The position numbers and the translations under genes are program-made. Positions 1 through 8,222 of a stretch of DNA of 64,000 bases are shown piece after piece (the stretch's first letter is position 1; every line of letters begins with the position of its first letter). The DNA is from DASSUW01 sp963789005 (GTDB taxonomy: Bacteria > Actinomycetota > Thermoleophilia > Solirubrobacterales > Solirubrobacteraceae), in contig CAWBIZ010000005.1 in NCBI GenBank assembly GCA_963789005.1, positions 124,001 to 188,000 on the forward strand. Reading direction: 5' to 3'. Under the pieces are notes generated by a model. It was not told the origin of the DNA, did no database searches, and saw nothing but the letters and a program-made list of their open reading frames with translations.

Positions 1-1022
1 TCGCCGCGGATGAACATCGCCGCGTCGCCGACCCAGCTCAGGAGGTCGCGCTCGAGGTCGAAGCCCAGCTCGCGCTCGATCGCGGCGCCCCCGATCGCGC
101 CCGCGAAGCCCTTCAAGGTCGCGCGGATCGTCTCGCCCACGCGCGGCATCGCCTGCGCGCCCCACGCGTCGGCCGGCAGCTCCTCCAGCAGCGGCGAGCC
201 ACCTGCGCCGACGAGCGGGCCGAGCCGCGCGGCGCCGCCCGGCGGAAGCTCGGCCTGCACGTCGAGCGCAACCCGCGAGCCGTCGGCCAGGAACGCGCCG
301 GCGACCGGCGGCAGCCGGTCGAACGGGATCAATGCCTTCAGCGCCTGCGCCTGCTGGGGATCGGACTCGGCCGCCAGCTCCAGCAGGCGCCGGGTGTCGA
401 CGTAGAAGTGGGCCAACCGCTCGCCCTCGAGATCTTCGATCGCGGTCCGGTACGGCTCGTGGTCGGACAGCCCGTCACCTTCGAGCGTGTCGAGCGTGCG
501 CCTGAACTCCGGCTCGTCGCCGAACAGCACGAAGTCGTCCACCACCGCACGCGCGTCGCCGTCGGGGTTGACCTTGTAGTCGACCCCGGCATGCGACCGG
601 GTCTCCTCGCGTGTCCCCGATCGCTTGTAGGCGGCGGCGAGTGACTCCTCCGCCGCCTCGGGGTCCGTGGTGGCGACGATGAGGGCCACGCCCGGCTCCT
701 CGCTCTCGTCCAGCCGAGCGCTCACCCACATTCCCGCGCGGTCGCCGAGCCAGGGCTTGACGTCGCGGTCGTAGTCGAAGTCGTCGACCTCGGCGAGCAG
801 CTCGCGGAGCTTCGCCTCCGGGTCCGACGTGCGCAGGATCTTGCCCGCGGCGTCGAGCGCGTCCGAGCGCAGGTCGCCCTCCGGGCGCACCGTCGCCTCC
901 ATGTAGAAGAGCGCGTCACGCGGGACGGCGCTCGCCGGGTCGGCGCCGGCTGCGCCTCCGCCGCCACCGCAGGCAGTCAGGAGGAGGGCAAGAGCGGCGA
1001 GGAGCGGTGCGAGTCGAAGCAT
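1..1022 (-). CDS. DUF3352-like secreted lipoprotein, C-terminus cut by the window edge
   Basis: Reading leftwards from the ATG at 1022 the frame stays open to base 1 (about 340 residues). The N-terminus is a hydrophobic signal (LRLAPLLAALALLLTAC) ending in a lipobox L-T-A-C followed by a Gly-rich spacer, so the mature protein should be lipid-anchored outside the membrane. The body resembles the actinobacterial DUF3352 family in character: acidic, with paired segments on the pattern of a protein scored as energy-independent surface lipoprotein. No catalytic motif is seen. It is divergent from mraZ. The lipoprotein call is firm; the family name is from general resemblance and the function is unknown. 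Confidence 0.7.
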   Translation of the reverse strand, partial: MLRLAPLLAALALLLTACGGGGGAAGADPASAVPRDALFYMEATVRPEGDLRSDALDAAGKILRTSDPEAKLRELLAEVDDFDYDRDVKPWLGDRAGMWVSARLDESEEPGVALIVATTDPEAAEESLAAAYKRSGTREETRSHAGVDYKVNPDGDARAVVDDFVLFGDEPEFRRTLDTLEGDGLSDHEPYRTAIEDLEGERLAHFYVDTRRLLELAAESDPQQAQALKALIPFDRLPPVAGAFLADGSRVALDVQAELPPGGAARLGPLVGAGGSPLLEELPADAWGAQAMPRVGETIRATLKGFAGAIGGAAIERELGFDLERDLLSWVGDAAMFIRG

Positions 1023-1255
1023 GGATCCTTCCGTTTCGGTCACGACGCCGCGGTCTCCCACGCGGCCCCACGCAGGGTGTCGCATACCCGGATACCCCGC
1101 AACTCGCCGTGCAGATCGCGCGCATGCAACGGGGCCTGCGATCGCGACCGAGAACCGGCGCGCTCGCGCGCCCTCGAAAAAGCCCTGGAAATCGCCATGT
1201 TCCGGCTCCTCAAGTGGCCTTCATTCAAGGAGCGTGGGACAAAAGACGATAAATG

Positions 1256-1280
1256 TGTTGCAGAGTGGGGCGTGGTGGGG
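1256..1280 (+). promoter_or_regulatory. MraZ-type operator (TGGGG repeats) upstream of mraZ
   Basis: TGGGG occurs at 1266-1270 and 1276-1280 with a 5-nt spacer, and a degenerate copy (TGTTG) sits at 1256-1260 in the same 10-nt register. MraZ proteins are known to bind TGGGN direct repeats with 5-nt spacers at their own promoter. A possible -10 (GATAAAT, about 1244-1250) lies just upstream, so bound MraZ would sit at the transcription start. Confidence 0.6.
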
Positions 1281-1303
1281 TACCTTCCCGTCGCGAAGCC
1301 GGT

Positions 1304-1340
1304 CCGGGGTGGCGGGGCTCCTCCCACTCCACCACCCCGG
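1304..1340 (+). other. mraZ leader hairpin
   Basis: CCGGGGTGG at 1304-1312 pairs perfectly with CCACCCCGG at 1332-1340 across a 19-nt loop, between the MraZ operator and the mraZ start. No T-run follows, so a terminator is unlikely; mRNA structure or chance in G+C-rich DNA are both possible. Nothing else is seen in the 355-nt gap 1023-1377. Confidence 0.35.
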
Positions 1341-1377
1341 ATCGACTGAACCTTCGCCCCTTGTCGGAACATGAGCC

Positions 1378-1812
1378 TTGGCCTTCCACGGCACCTTCGA
1401 ACACTCGCTCGACGCCAAGAACCGGCTGACCGTCCCGGCTCGGTTCCGCGCAGCGCTCTCCGGTGGCGTCTTTCTCGTACGCGGCGTCGACCCCTGCATC
1501 TCGCTCTATCCCGAGGAGACCTACACCTCGATCACCCAGTCCGCGCTGAGCGCGCTCAACCCCTTCTCGCCCCAGGCCCGCGAGCTGAAGCGGATGCTGT
1601 ACGGGAACGCGACCAGCTCGGAGCTCGACTCGGCCGGCCGCGTGATGCTGGGCACGCGGGAGCTCGAGCACGCGGGCATCGCGCGCGAGGTGGTCGTCAC
1701 CGGCGCCGGCGAGTGCCTCGAGCTCTGGGACCGCTCCGCGTGGGAGGCCTACTACCGCGACCTGTCCCAGCGGGCGCCTGACCTCACCGTGTCTCTTGGC
1801 CATCCTGCTTGA
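1378..1812 (+). CDS. mraZ: MraZ, transcriptional regulator of the division/cell-wall cluster
   Basis: 144 residues, normal for MraZ. The N-terminus AFHGTFEHSLDAKNRLTVPA and a second matching half (SSELDSAGRVMLGTRELEHA) are the duplicated AbrB-like DxxxR fold. The start is TTG at 1378; an ATG at 1371 is out of frame. MraZ is the first gene of the dcw cluster, binds its own promoter and in model bacteria represses the operon. One base separates it from the preferred rsmH start. Confidence 0.95.
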   Translation: MAFHGTFEHSLDAKNRLTVPARFRAALSGGVFLVRGVDPCISLYPEETYTSITQSALSALNPFSPQARELKRMLYGNATSSELDSAGRVMLGTRELEHAGIAREVVVTGAGECLELWDRSAWEAYYRDLSQRAPDLTVSLGHPA

Positions 1813-1813
1813 C

Positions 1814-2749
1814 ATGCCCCGCACTCACGTCCCGGTCCTGGCGGGCGAGCTGATCGAAGCGCTCGACCCTCAGCCCGGGCAGATCGCGATCGACTGCACG
1901 CTCGGCGCCGCCGGGCACGCGCGGCTGGTCGCCGATCGGCTCGGGCCCGCCGGCACGCTGATCGCGATCGACCGCGACCCGCTCGCCGAGAAGGCGTTCG
2001 CCGAGCTCGCCGCCGAGGTGCCGTGCGCGACACGCTTCATCCGCGCCGACTTCGAGCACGGCCTGCGCGCGCTCGCCGAGGAGGAGACGGAGGCCGACCT
2101 CGTCTACCTCGACCTTGGCATGTCCTCGATGCAGGTCGACACGCGCGAGCGCGGCTTCTCCTACGCCTACGACGCCCCGCTCGACATGCGGATGGACCCC
2201 AGCCAGGCGCTGACCGCCGCCGAGCTGGTCAACACCTGGGACCGCCGCCGGCTCGCCCGTGCGCTGCGCGAGTACGGGGAGGAGCGCTTCGCCGACCGGA
2301 TCGCCGCGCAGATCGAGCGCCGGCGGCCGCTGACCACCACCTTCGAGCTCGTCGACGCGATCACGGCCGCGATCCCCGCTCCCGCGCGCTTCGCGGGCGG
2401 GCACCCGGCCAAGCGGACCTTCCAGGCGATCCGGATCGCGGTCAACGAGGAGCTCGCGCAGCTCGACGCCGCGCTGCCGCTCGCGTGGGACGTGCTGCGC
2501 GTCGGCGGGCGGCTGGCCGCGATCTCGTTCCACTCGCTGGAGGACCGGCGCGTCAAGCAGTTCCTCGCCGGCAAGGCCCGCGGGTGCATCTGCCCGCCCG
2601 ACCTGCCCGTCTGCGGCTGCGGCCGGACGCCCGAGGCCGAGCCGGTGTTCCGGCGCTCGGTGGCGCCCACGGCCGGCGAGGTCGCCGACAACCCACGCTC
2701 GAAGTCAGCCCGCCTGCGTGCGGCTCGCAAGCTCAGGGAGGAGCACTAG
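1814..2749 (+). CDS. rsmH: 16S rRNA (cytosine-1402-N4)-methyltransferase RsmH
   Basis: 311 residues from ATG 1814 (MPRTHVPVLAGELIEAL), the conserved N-terminus of RsmH/MraW. An in-frame TTG at 1796 would overlap mraZ and adds an atypical leader, so it is not preferred. The SAM site is IDCTLGAAGHA; later conserved blocks are DLGMSSMQVDTRERGFSY, the catalytic-domain segment HPAKRTFQAIRIAVNEEL, and ISFHSLEDRRVKQF. It methylates C1402 of 16S rRNA at the ribosomal P site and conventionally follows mraZ. Confidence 0.95.
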   Translation: MPRTHVPVLAGELIEALDPQPGQIAIDCTLGAAGHARLVADRLGPAGTLIAIDRDPLAEKAFAELAAEVPCATRFIRADFEHGLRALAEEETEADLVYLDLGMSSMQVDTRERGFSYAYDAPLDMRMDPSQALTAAELVNTWDRRRLARALREYGEERFADRIAAQIERRRPLTTTFELVDAITAAIPAPARFAGGHPAKRTFQAIRIAVNEELAQLDAALPLAWDVLRVGGRLAAISFHSLEDRRVKQFLAGKARGCICPPDLPVCGCGRTPEAEPVFRRSVAPTAGEVADNPRSKSARLRAARKLREEH

Positions 2750-3441
2750 TGCCAACCCAGACCGCCCGCACCCGCCACGCCGCCCGAGCGCGCCCGGCGC
2801 AGCGGCCGCTCCCGCGCCACCCGCGGCGCGTCTCCGGCCCGCTGCGGCCGGCGCCGGTGGCCGCTCCCGCCGCCGGCGCCGTCCGCCGCGGGACGACCGG
2901 CGTCTTCGAGCGCATCCGCGCGCTGCCCGAGCACCGCGTCGTCGACGGCCTCCTGCGCGGGCGCGCGTGGATCTGGCTGGTCGGCGTGCTGCTGGGCGGC
3001 ATCGTCGCCATGCAGGTGTCGATGCTCAAGCTCAACACCGGCATCTCGCGGGCGGTCACCACGATGGGCACGCTCGAGCGCCAGAACGCGAACCTCGAGG
3101 CACACATCGCGCAGCTGTCCGCGCGGGAGCGGGTGAAGCTCGCCGCCGAGCGCGAGGGGTTGGTGGCCCCGGCGGCCGGCTCGATGGAGTTCCTGAACGC
3201 GCGCCCGAACCGCGACGCCGAGCAGGCCGCCAAGCGGATGCAGCCGCCGAGCGACGAGGCCGCCGCGATCATGGCCAACGGCGGGTACGAGCCGGGGGTG
3301 CTGGCCGCCGCCGAGACCTTGGTGAGTGCACCGGTCGAGCCCATCGTCCCGGTGACCGACCCGGCCGCAATCGCGCCGGTCACCGACCCGACCGTCGCAC
3401 CCGTCGCGGATCCGGCCGCGACCGCCGCCACCGGAGGCTGA
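2749..3441 (+). CDS. ftsL: FtsL-like bitopic septum protein
   Basis: 230 residues from GTG 2749, overlapping the rsmH stop by one base. An Arg/Pro-rich cytoplasmic N-terminus of about 80 residues leads into one membrane segment (IWLVGVLLGGIVAMQVSML), then a heptad-like coiled coil (TLERQNANLEAHIAQLSARE) and a Pro/Ala/Thr-rich C-terminal tail. Sequence conservation in FtsL is low; the call rests on position between rsmH and ftsI plus this topology. FtsL joins FtsQ and FtsB to control septal synthesis. The long tail of VTDPA-like repeats is unusual for the family. Confidence 0.75.
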   Translation: MPTQTARTRHAARARPAQRPLPRHPRRVSGPLRPAPVAAPAAGAVRRGTTGVFERIRALPEHRVVDGLLRGRAWIWLVGVLLGGIVAMQVSMLKLNTGISRAVTTMGTLERQNANLEAHIAQLSARERVKLAAEREGLVAPAAGSMEFLNARPNRDAEQAAKRMQPPSDEAAAIMANGGYEPGVLAAAETLVSAPVEPIVPVTDPAAIAPVTDPTVAPVADPAATAATGG

Positions 3442-3445
3442 GCCG

Positions 3446-5104
3446 GTGCGGCTGATCGAGCGCCGCATCGGCTTCCTGTTCGCCGTCTTCCTGTCCCTGC
3501 TCGTGCTCGGCGCGGGCAAGGCCGCGTGGCTCGGCGTCGTCAAGGCCGGCACGCTCAAGCAGGCCGCGACCGTCCAGCAGGAGTCCGAGGTGCTCGTCCC
3601 CGCCCGCCGCGGCACGATCTTCGACCGCGAGGGCACCGAGCTGGCCGTCTCCCAGCCGGCGGTGACGATCGCCGCCACGCCGTATCTGGTCAAGGACGCG
3701 CCGGGCGTGGCCGCGCGGCTCGCGGACGTGGTCGACCGCCGCGAGGACGAGCTCCTGCGCGAGCTCGCGCGCCGCGACACGGGCTTCGTCTACCTCGCGC
3801 GCAAGGTCGAGCCGGACGACGCTCGCCGCGTGCAGAAGATGGAGATCGCCGGCCTCGAGTTCATCCCCGAGTTCGACCGCGTCTACCCGCGCGAGTGGAG
3901 CGCGTCCCAGCTGCTCGGGGTGACGGGGACCGACGGCCACGGTCTCGCCGGCCTCGAGTACTCGCTCGACGAGCTCTTGCGCGGCCGCGACGGCGAGCGC
4001 CAGCTCAAGAAGGACGCGCTCGGCGAGCCGATCCAGCTGCGCGAGACGCAGCCGACGGTGCGCGGCGCCGACGTCCGCCTGACGCTCGACGGCAACCTGC
4101 AGGACCGTGCCGAGGCGGTGCTCGCCGACGTCGGCGAGGCGTGGAAGCCCAAGGGCGCCACCGCGATCGTGATGGACCCGCGCGACGGCGCCGTGCTGGC
4201 GCTCGCCAACTGGCCGCGGGTGAACGCCAACGCGCTCGGCGACGCGCCCGCGTACGCCCGCCAGAACCGTGCGATCGAGGTCAACTACGAGCCGGGCTCG
4301 ACGTTCAAGGCCTTCACCGTGGCCGGCGCGCTCGAGGAGGCCGAGGTCACGCCCGACATGACGTTCAACGTCCCGCCCACGATCACGGTCGCCGACCGCG
4401 AGATCGGCGAGTCGCATCCCGCCGGCTACCGCACGCTGAGCACGCGCGAGATCCTCGAGCAGTCGTCGAACGTCGGCTCGATCATGATCGGCCAGCGGCT
4501 GGGGGCCGAGCGCTTCGACCGCTGGGTGCGCCGCTTCGGCTTCGGCAGCCTGACCGGCATCGACCTGCCGGGGGAGGAGCGGGGCATCCCGCTCGCGCTC
4601 GAGAACTACTCGGGCTCCTCGATGGGCAACCTGCCGATCGGCCAGGGCATGGCGGTGACGCTGATGCAGATGGCCACCGGGTACGCCGCGATCGCCAACG
4701 GCGGCGTGGTGCGGGCGCCGCACGTCGTCGAGCGCGTGGGGGCCCGGGCGGCACGCAAGCCGAAGGGCAAGCGCGTGATCTCGGAGACGACCGCCGCCGC
4801 CGTGCGGCGGATGCTCGAGGGCGTGCTCGGCCCCGGCGGCACGGCGTCCGGCGCGGGGATCGACGGCTACGTGATGGCCGGCAAGACCGGCACCGCCGAG
4901 AAGCCGGACGAGTTCGGCGGCTACTCGAAGACCAAGTTCGTCTCCTCGTTCGTCGGCTTCGCTCCGGCCAAGCGGCCGAAGCTGCTCGTGGCCGTGATGG
5001 TCGACGAGCCGCAGGGCGACATCTACGGCGGCACGGTCGCCGCGCCGGCGTTCCGGGAGATCACGAGCTTCGCCCTGAACTACCTCCGCATCGCGCCCGA
5101 TTAG
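3446..5104 (+). CDS. ftsI: Septal penicillin-binding protein (class B transpeptidase)
   Basis: 552 residues from GTG 3446. Membrane anchor at about residues 8-30, then the PBP dimerisation domain with RRGTIFDREGTELA. The transpeptidase domain carries all three active-site motifs: S285-TFK, SSN at 340-342 and K480-TG. It cross-links septal peptidoglycan downstream of FtsW. No PASTA domain is present. The last residues (EITSFALNYLRIAPD) have a diverged copy 540 bp downstream, beyond the palindromic element. Confidence 0.95.
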   Translation: MRLIERRIGFLFAVFLSLLVLGAGKAAWLGVVKAGTLKQAATVQQESEVLVPARRGTIFDREGTELAVSQPAVTIAATPYLVKDAPGVAARLADVVDRREDELLRELARRDTGFVYLARKVEPDDARRVQKMEIAGLEFIPEFDRVYPREWSASQLLGVTGTDGHGLAGLEYSLDELLRGRDGERQLKKDALGEPIQLRETQPTVRGADVRLTLDGNLQDRAEAVLADVGEAWKPKGATAIVMDPRDGAVLALANWPRVNANALGDAPAYARQNRAIEVNYEPGSTFKAFTVAGALEEAEVTPDMTFNVPPTITVADREIGESHPAGYRTLSTREILEQSSNVGSIMIGQRLGAERFDRWVRRFGFGSLTGIDLPGEERGIPLALENYSGSSMGNLPIGQGMAVTLMQMATGYAAIANGGVVRAPHVVERVGARAARKPKGKRVISETTAAAVRRMLEGVLGPGGTASGAGIDGYVMAGKTGTAEKPDEFGGYSKTKFVSSFVGFAPAKRPKLLVAVMVDEPQGDIYGGTVAAPAFREITSFALNYLRIAPD

Positions 5105-5110
5105 TGCCGT

Positions 5111-5607
5111 CGGCGAACGTCACGGCGGCTGGGTGGGGAGGGTGAGGGTGCCGGCCGGGGTGGCTGGCCGCCGGCGAACGGCAACGGCGCTGGGTAGGGG
5201 AGGTGAGGGAGCGGGCCAGGCGGTCGGGCCTCGGCGGTGGCGATCAAGCCGGGGTTTCGTGTCAATCAGTGATCCCAGGCTCGCCGAAATCCACGTTAGT
5301 GCTCCAGACGAGCACGAACGTGTCAATCGGTGATCGCGGGTTCGCCGAATGACACGTAGTCCCGCCTTGAGGGGGAGTTAGGTGTATCTCGATGACCCGA
5401 CCGCCACCGAGATACACCTTCCTCCTCCAGACGAGGAGAAAGGTGTATCCGGACGTCCCGCACCGCGCCGAGATACACCAAACTCCCCCTTCCCCGCGCG
5501 GCGGCCGGCTCCCTCACTCCCCACCCAGCGCCGTTGACGTTCGCCGGCGCCAGTCGCCCGGCCGATCCCCTCGCCTCCCTTACCCAGCGCCACTGAGGTT
5601 CCGGCGA
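5111..5607. repeat. Palindromic intergenic element 1 (nested inverted arms, four 38-nt units)
   Basis: Two tandem arm copies on the left (from 5111 and 5171) contain CGAACG(T/G)C then CGGCG and TGGGT(G/A)GGGAG. Two inverted copies lie on the right (5509-5548 and 5567-5607). The middle holds two pairs of 38-nt units: 5258-5295 with 5319-5356 (CGTGTCAATC starts), and 5381-5418 with 5442-5479 (GGTGTATC...GATACACC). Each pair is separated by exactly 23 nt containing a 6-bp hairpin with the same CAGAC loop. The second pair is enclosed by GGGGGAGTT/AACTCCCCC. No coding frame is credible here. Confidence 0.75.
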
Positions 5608-5618
5608 AAGCCCGCACA

Positions 5619-5927
5619 GCGGCCGCCACCCCGGCGGTCCGCGGGGTCACGAGCTTCGCGCTGAACCACCTGCGACGCCGTTCGCTGAGTTGCCGCGCCG
5701 CTATTCGCCCGCGACGGATCCGGCGAGGGACCGAGGCGCTGATCCGCGAGCTCGGCCGCCGGCCCGACGACCTCGTCACCTACACCTACTACGACGCGCA
5801 CAGCGCCGACGAGGACCGGCGCGAGATCACCCTCCGCGAGCTCGCCGAGGAGCAGCTCGCGGACATCGAGTCGGGCGGCCCGAACTGCGTGCCCGAGCTC
5901 GAGCGCCGGATTCGCGCCGCGTTGTGA
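5619..5927 (+). pseudogene. Open-frame remnant starting with a diverged copy of the ftsI 3' end
   Basis: A stop-free frame without a credible start ends at the TGA 5925-5927. Its first part (AAATPAVRGVTSFALNHLR) matches the FtsI C-terminus (VAAPAFREITSFALNYLR). The rest (ALIRELGRRPDDLVTYTYY..., ending ELERRIRAAL) is acidic, codon-biased like a gene and unrecognised. It looks like a recombination scar: a duplicated ftsI end fused to the tail of another gene. It may be non-functional. Confidence 0.4.
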
Positions 5928-5939
5928 ATCATGGTTCAC
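5924..5939. promoter_or_regulatory. Probable TetR operator
   Basis: GTGAATCATGGTTCAC is a 16-bp near-palindrome with two symmetric mismatches, ending 10 nt before the tetR-family start. TetR regulators normally bind such sites next to their own gene, so autoregulation of the tetR-aidB pair is inferred. Confidence 0.5.
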
Positions 5940-5949
5940 TTCTAGGTCG

Positions 5950-6561
5950 ATGCCGTACCGCCCGACCGAACGCACACGCGCCCGACTGGCCGCCGCCCGC
6001 GAACGGATCGTGGACGCCGCGATCGATCAGCTGGCCGAGGGCGGCTATGCGTCCGCTTCGATGGCGGCGGTGGCGCACCGCGCGGGGGTCGCGACCGGCA
6101 CGGTGTACCGCCACTTCCCGTCGAAGCAGGAGCTGTTCGCCGAGGTCTTCCGGCGGGCGGCCCAGCGCGAGGTCGACGTGCTGCGCGGCACGACCGAGCG
6201 CGGCGAGCCGGTCGCGGCGCGGCTGGCGGCCTGGGTCGAGACGTTCGTGCGCCGGGCGCTGGCCGAGCCGACGCGCGCGTACGCGCTGATCGCGGAGCCC
6301 GTCGACCCCGCTGTCGAGGCCGAGCGGCTGACCTTCCGGCGCGCGTACGCCGACCTCTTCGCCCGCGCTCTGCAGGATGCCGTCGACAGCGGCGAGCTGC
6401 CGGCGCTCGACGCCGACCTCACCGCCGCGGCGATCGTCGGCGCGCTCGCCGAGGCGCTCGTCGGCCCGCTCCAGCGCCGGGAGGCAGGCGCCGACGTGCT
6501 CGTGGACGCTCTTCAGACCTTCGTCCTCAGATCCGTGGGAGTGACCCATGCTCACGCATGA
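5950..6561 (+). CDS. TetR/AcrR family transcriptional regulator
   Basis: 203 residues from ATG 5950. The N-terminal helix-turn-helix is complete: RERIVDAAIDQLAEGGYASA, then VAHRAGVATGTVYRHFPSKQELF. The C-terminal ligand domain is diverged. It overlaps the acyl-CoA dehydrogenase gene by 14 bp, so the pair is co-transcribed and probably sensed and controlled together. By context the ligand may be an acyl-CoA or fatty acid; this is inference. Confidence 0.9.
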   Translation: MPYRPTERTRARLAAARERIVDAAIDQLAEGGYASASMAAVAHRAGVATGTVYRHFPSKQELFAEVFRRAAQREVDVLRGTTERGEPVAARLAAWVETFVRRALAEPTRAYALIAEPVDPAVEAERLTFRRAYADLFARALQDAVDSGELPALDADLTAAAIVGALAEALVGPLQRREAGADVLVDALQTFVLRSVGVTHAHA

Positions 6562-8107
6562 CGTCGACAACCAGTCGGTGCCGTTCGAGGACGTCAACCT
6601 GTTCGACGCCGACCTCGCGCTCCAGGAAGCGCTCGAGCGCGAGGGCGCCGGCTGGGCGATCGATCGCGCCCGCGACACGGGCGCCGTTGCCGGCTCGGCC
6701 GAGGCTCAGGAGCACGGCCGCCGCGCCGAGCGCAACGAGCCGCGGCTGCTCACCCACGACCGCTTCGGCCACCGGCTCGACGAGGTCGAGCTCGACCCGA
6801 GCTGGCACTGGCTCCTGCGCGGCGCCGTCGAGCGCGAGATCCACTCGCTGCCGTGGCGCGACCCGCGCCCCGGCGCCCACGTGGCGCGCGCCGCGCTCGA
6901 GCTGCTGTGGACGCACGCCAACGCCGGCGTCATGTGCCCGGTGTCGATGACCTACTCGGCGGTCCCGGCGATCAGAACCGATCCGGGCCTGGCGGCCGAG
7001 TGGGAGCCGCGCCTGACGCTGCCCGACTACGACCGCGGCGCCCTGTGCGGGATGGCGATGACCGAGAAGCAGGGCGGCTCGGACGTGCGCGCCAACAGCA
7101 CGAGAGCCGAGCCCGCCGGCGACGGCGTGTTCGAGCTCACCGGCCACAAGTGGTTCTGCTCCTACCCGCCCTGCGACGTCTTCCTCGTGCTCGCCCAAGC
7201 CCCCGCCGGCCTGTCCTGCTTCCTGCTCGAGCGCGGCCCCGGGATGGAGTTCCAGCGCCTGAAGGACAAGCTCGGCACCCGGTCGCTGCCTTCGAGCGAG
7301 GTCGAGTTCCGCGCCGCTCCCGCTCGGCTGCTGGGCGAGGAAGGCCGCGGGGTGGCGACGATCATCGAGATGGTCACGCACACGCGGCTCGACTGCGTGA
7401 TCGGGAGCGCGGCCGGGATGCGGCGCGGGGTCGCGGAGGCCGTCCACCACGCCCGTCGCCGCCGCGCGTTCGGGCGTCGCCTGGTCGAGCAGCCCGCGAT
7501 GGTCAACGTGCTCGCCGACCTCGCGATCGAGTCCGAGGCGGCGACCGCCACCGCGCTGCGCCTCGCACGCGCGTACGACGAGGGCGACACCGACCTGCGC
7601 CGCTACGCCACGGCGGTGCTCAAGTACTGGATCTGCAAGCGCGCCACGCCGCACGCCGCGGAGGCGCTCGAGTGCCTGGGCGGCAACGGCTACGTGGAGG
7701 AGTCGCCGATGCCGCGGCTCCTGCGCGACGCTCCGCTGAACGGGATCTGGGAGGGCTCCGGCAACGTGATGGCGCTCGACGTGTTGAGAGCTACCGCCCG
7801 CGAACCGGAGGGCCTGCCGGCGTTCCTCGCCGAGTGCGAGCTGGCCCGCGGCGCCGACGCCCGGCTCGACGCCCACCTCGACACGCTCCGCGCTCCCGAC
7901 GCCGAGTGGACCGCCCGCCGCACCGTCGAGGACCTCGCGCTCGCCTTCCAGGCCTCGCTGCTCGTCCGCCACACTCCGCCGGCCGTCGCCGACGCGTTCT
8001 GCGCCGGCCGCCTCGGCGACGCCCGCGGCCGCGTGTTCGGGACCCTTCCGAAAGGCGTCGACGGCGACGCCATCGTCGAGCGCGCGCTCAATGGAGCGGG
8101 CAGATGA
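6548..8107 (+). CDS. aidB: AidB-like acyl-CoA dehydrogenase
   Basis: 519 residues from ATG 6548. FAD-dependent acyl-CoA dehydrogenase fold with hallmarks of the AidB branch: MAMTEKQGGSDVRANSTRA, GHKWFCS, YVEESPMPRLLRDAPLNGIW and EGSGNVMALDVLRA. E. coli AidB belongs to the alkylation (Ada) response and shows weak isovaleryl-CoA dehydrogenase activity; actinobacterial relatives may simply oxidise acyl-CoA. The length fits AidB (about 540) better than ordinary acyl-CoA dehydrogenases (about 380). It is translated with the upstream TetR gene; its 3' end overlaps a small minus-strand gene by 20 bp. Confidence 0.85.
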   Translation: MLTHDVDNQSVPFEDVNLFDADLALQEALEREGAGWAIDRARDTGAVAGSAEAQEHGRRAERNEPRLLTHDRFGHRLDEVELDPSWHWLLRGAVEREIHSLPWRDPRPGAHVARAALELLWTHANAGVMCPVSMTYSAVPAIRTDPGLAAEWEPRLTLPDYDRGALCGMAMTEKQGGSDVRANSTRAEPAGDGVFELTGHKWFCSYPPCDVFLVLAQAPAGLSCFLLERGPGMEFQRLKDKLGTRSLPSSEVEFRAAPARLLGEEGRGVATIIEMVTHTRLDCVIGSAAGMRRGVAEAVHHARRRRAFGRRLVEQPAMVNVLADLAIESEAATATALRLARAYDEGDTDLRRYATAVLKYWICKRATPHAAEALECLGGNGYVEESPMPRLLRDAPLNGIWEGSGNVMALDVLRATAREPEGLPAFLAECELARGADARLDAHLDTLRAPDAEWTARRTVEDLALAFQASLLVRHTPPAVADAFCAGRLGDARGRVFGTLPKGVDGDAIVERALNGAGR

Positions 8108-8222
8108 GCCGCGGCACCTCACCCGACTCGCCTGCCTGGCCGGCCTGCCAGTAGACGCCGCCGAACGCCACCAGCGTGATCGCCACGCCGACGGCCAGGT
8201 CGCGACGCAGCCGCCGGCTCAT
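8088..8222 (-). CDS. 44-residue single-span membrane protein coupled to the MFS gene
   Basis: Its ATG overlaps the MFS stop as ATGA, the usual sign of translational coupling. The protein has a basic start (MSRRLRRDL), one hydrophobic span (AVGVAITLVAFGGVYW) and a short polar tail with one Cys. No family is recognised. It could be an accessory subunit of the transporter. It is short, so a chance frame cannot be excluded, but the overlap and topology argue for a gene. Confidence 0.5.
   Translation of the reverse strand: MSRRLRRDLAVGVAITLVAFGGVYWQAGQAGESGEVPRLICPLH

Noticed and set aside
5258..5479. CRISPR-like pattern of 38-nt units with 23-nt spacers in element 1
   Set aside because: There are only two copies of each of two different units, the units are imperfect, the spacers are hairpins sharing a loop, and no cas genes are present.
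5690..6289. 199-codon plus-strand frame overlapping the tetR gene
   Set aside because: Arg/Pro-rich and out of phase with the tetR helix-turn-helix.
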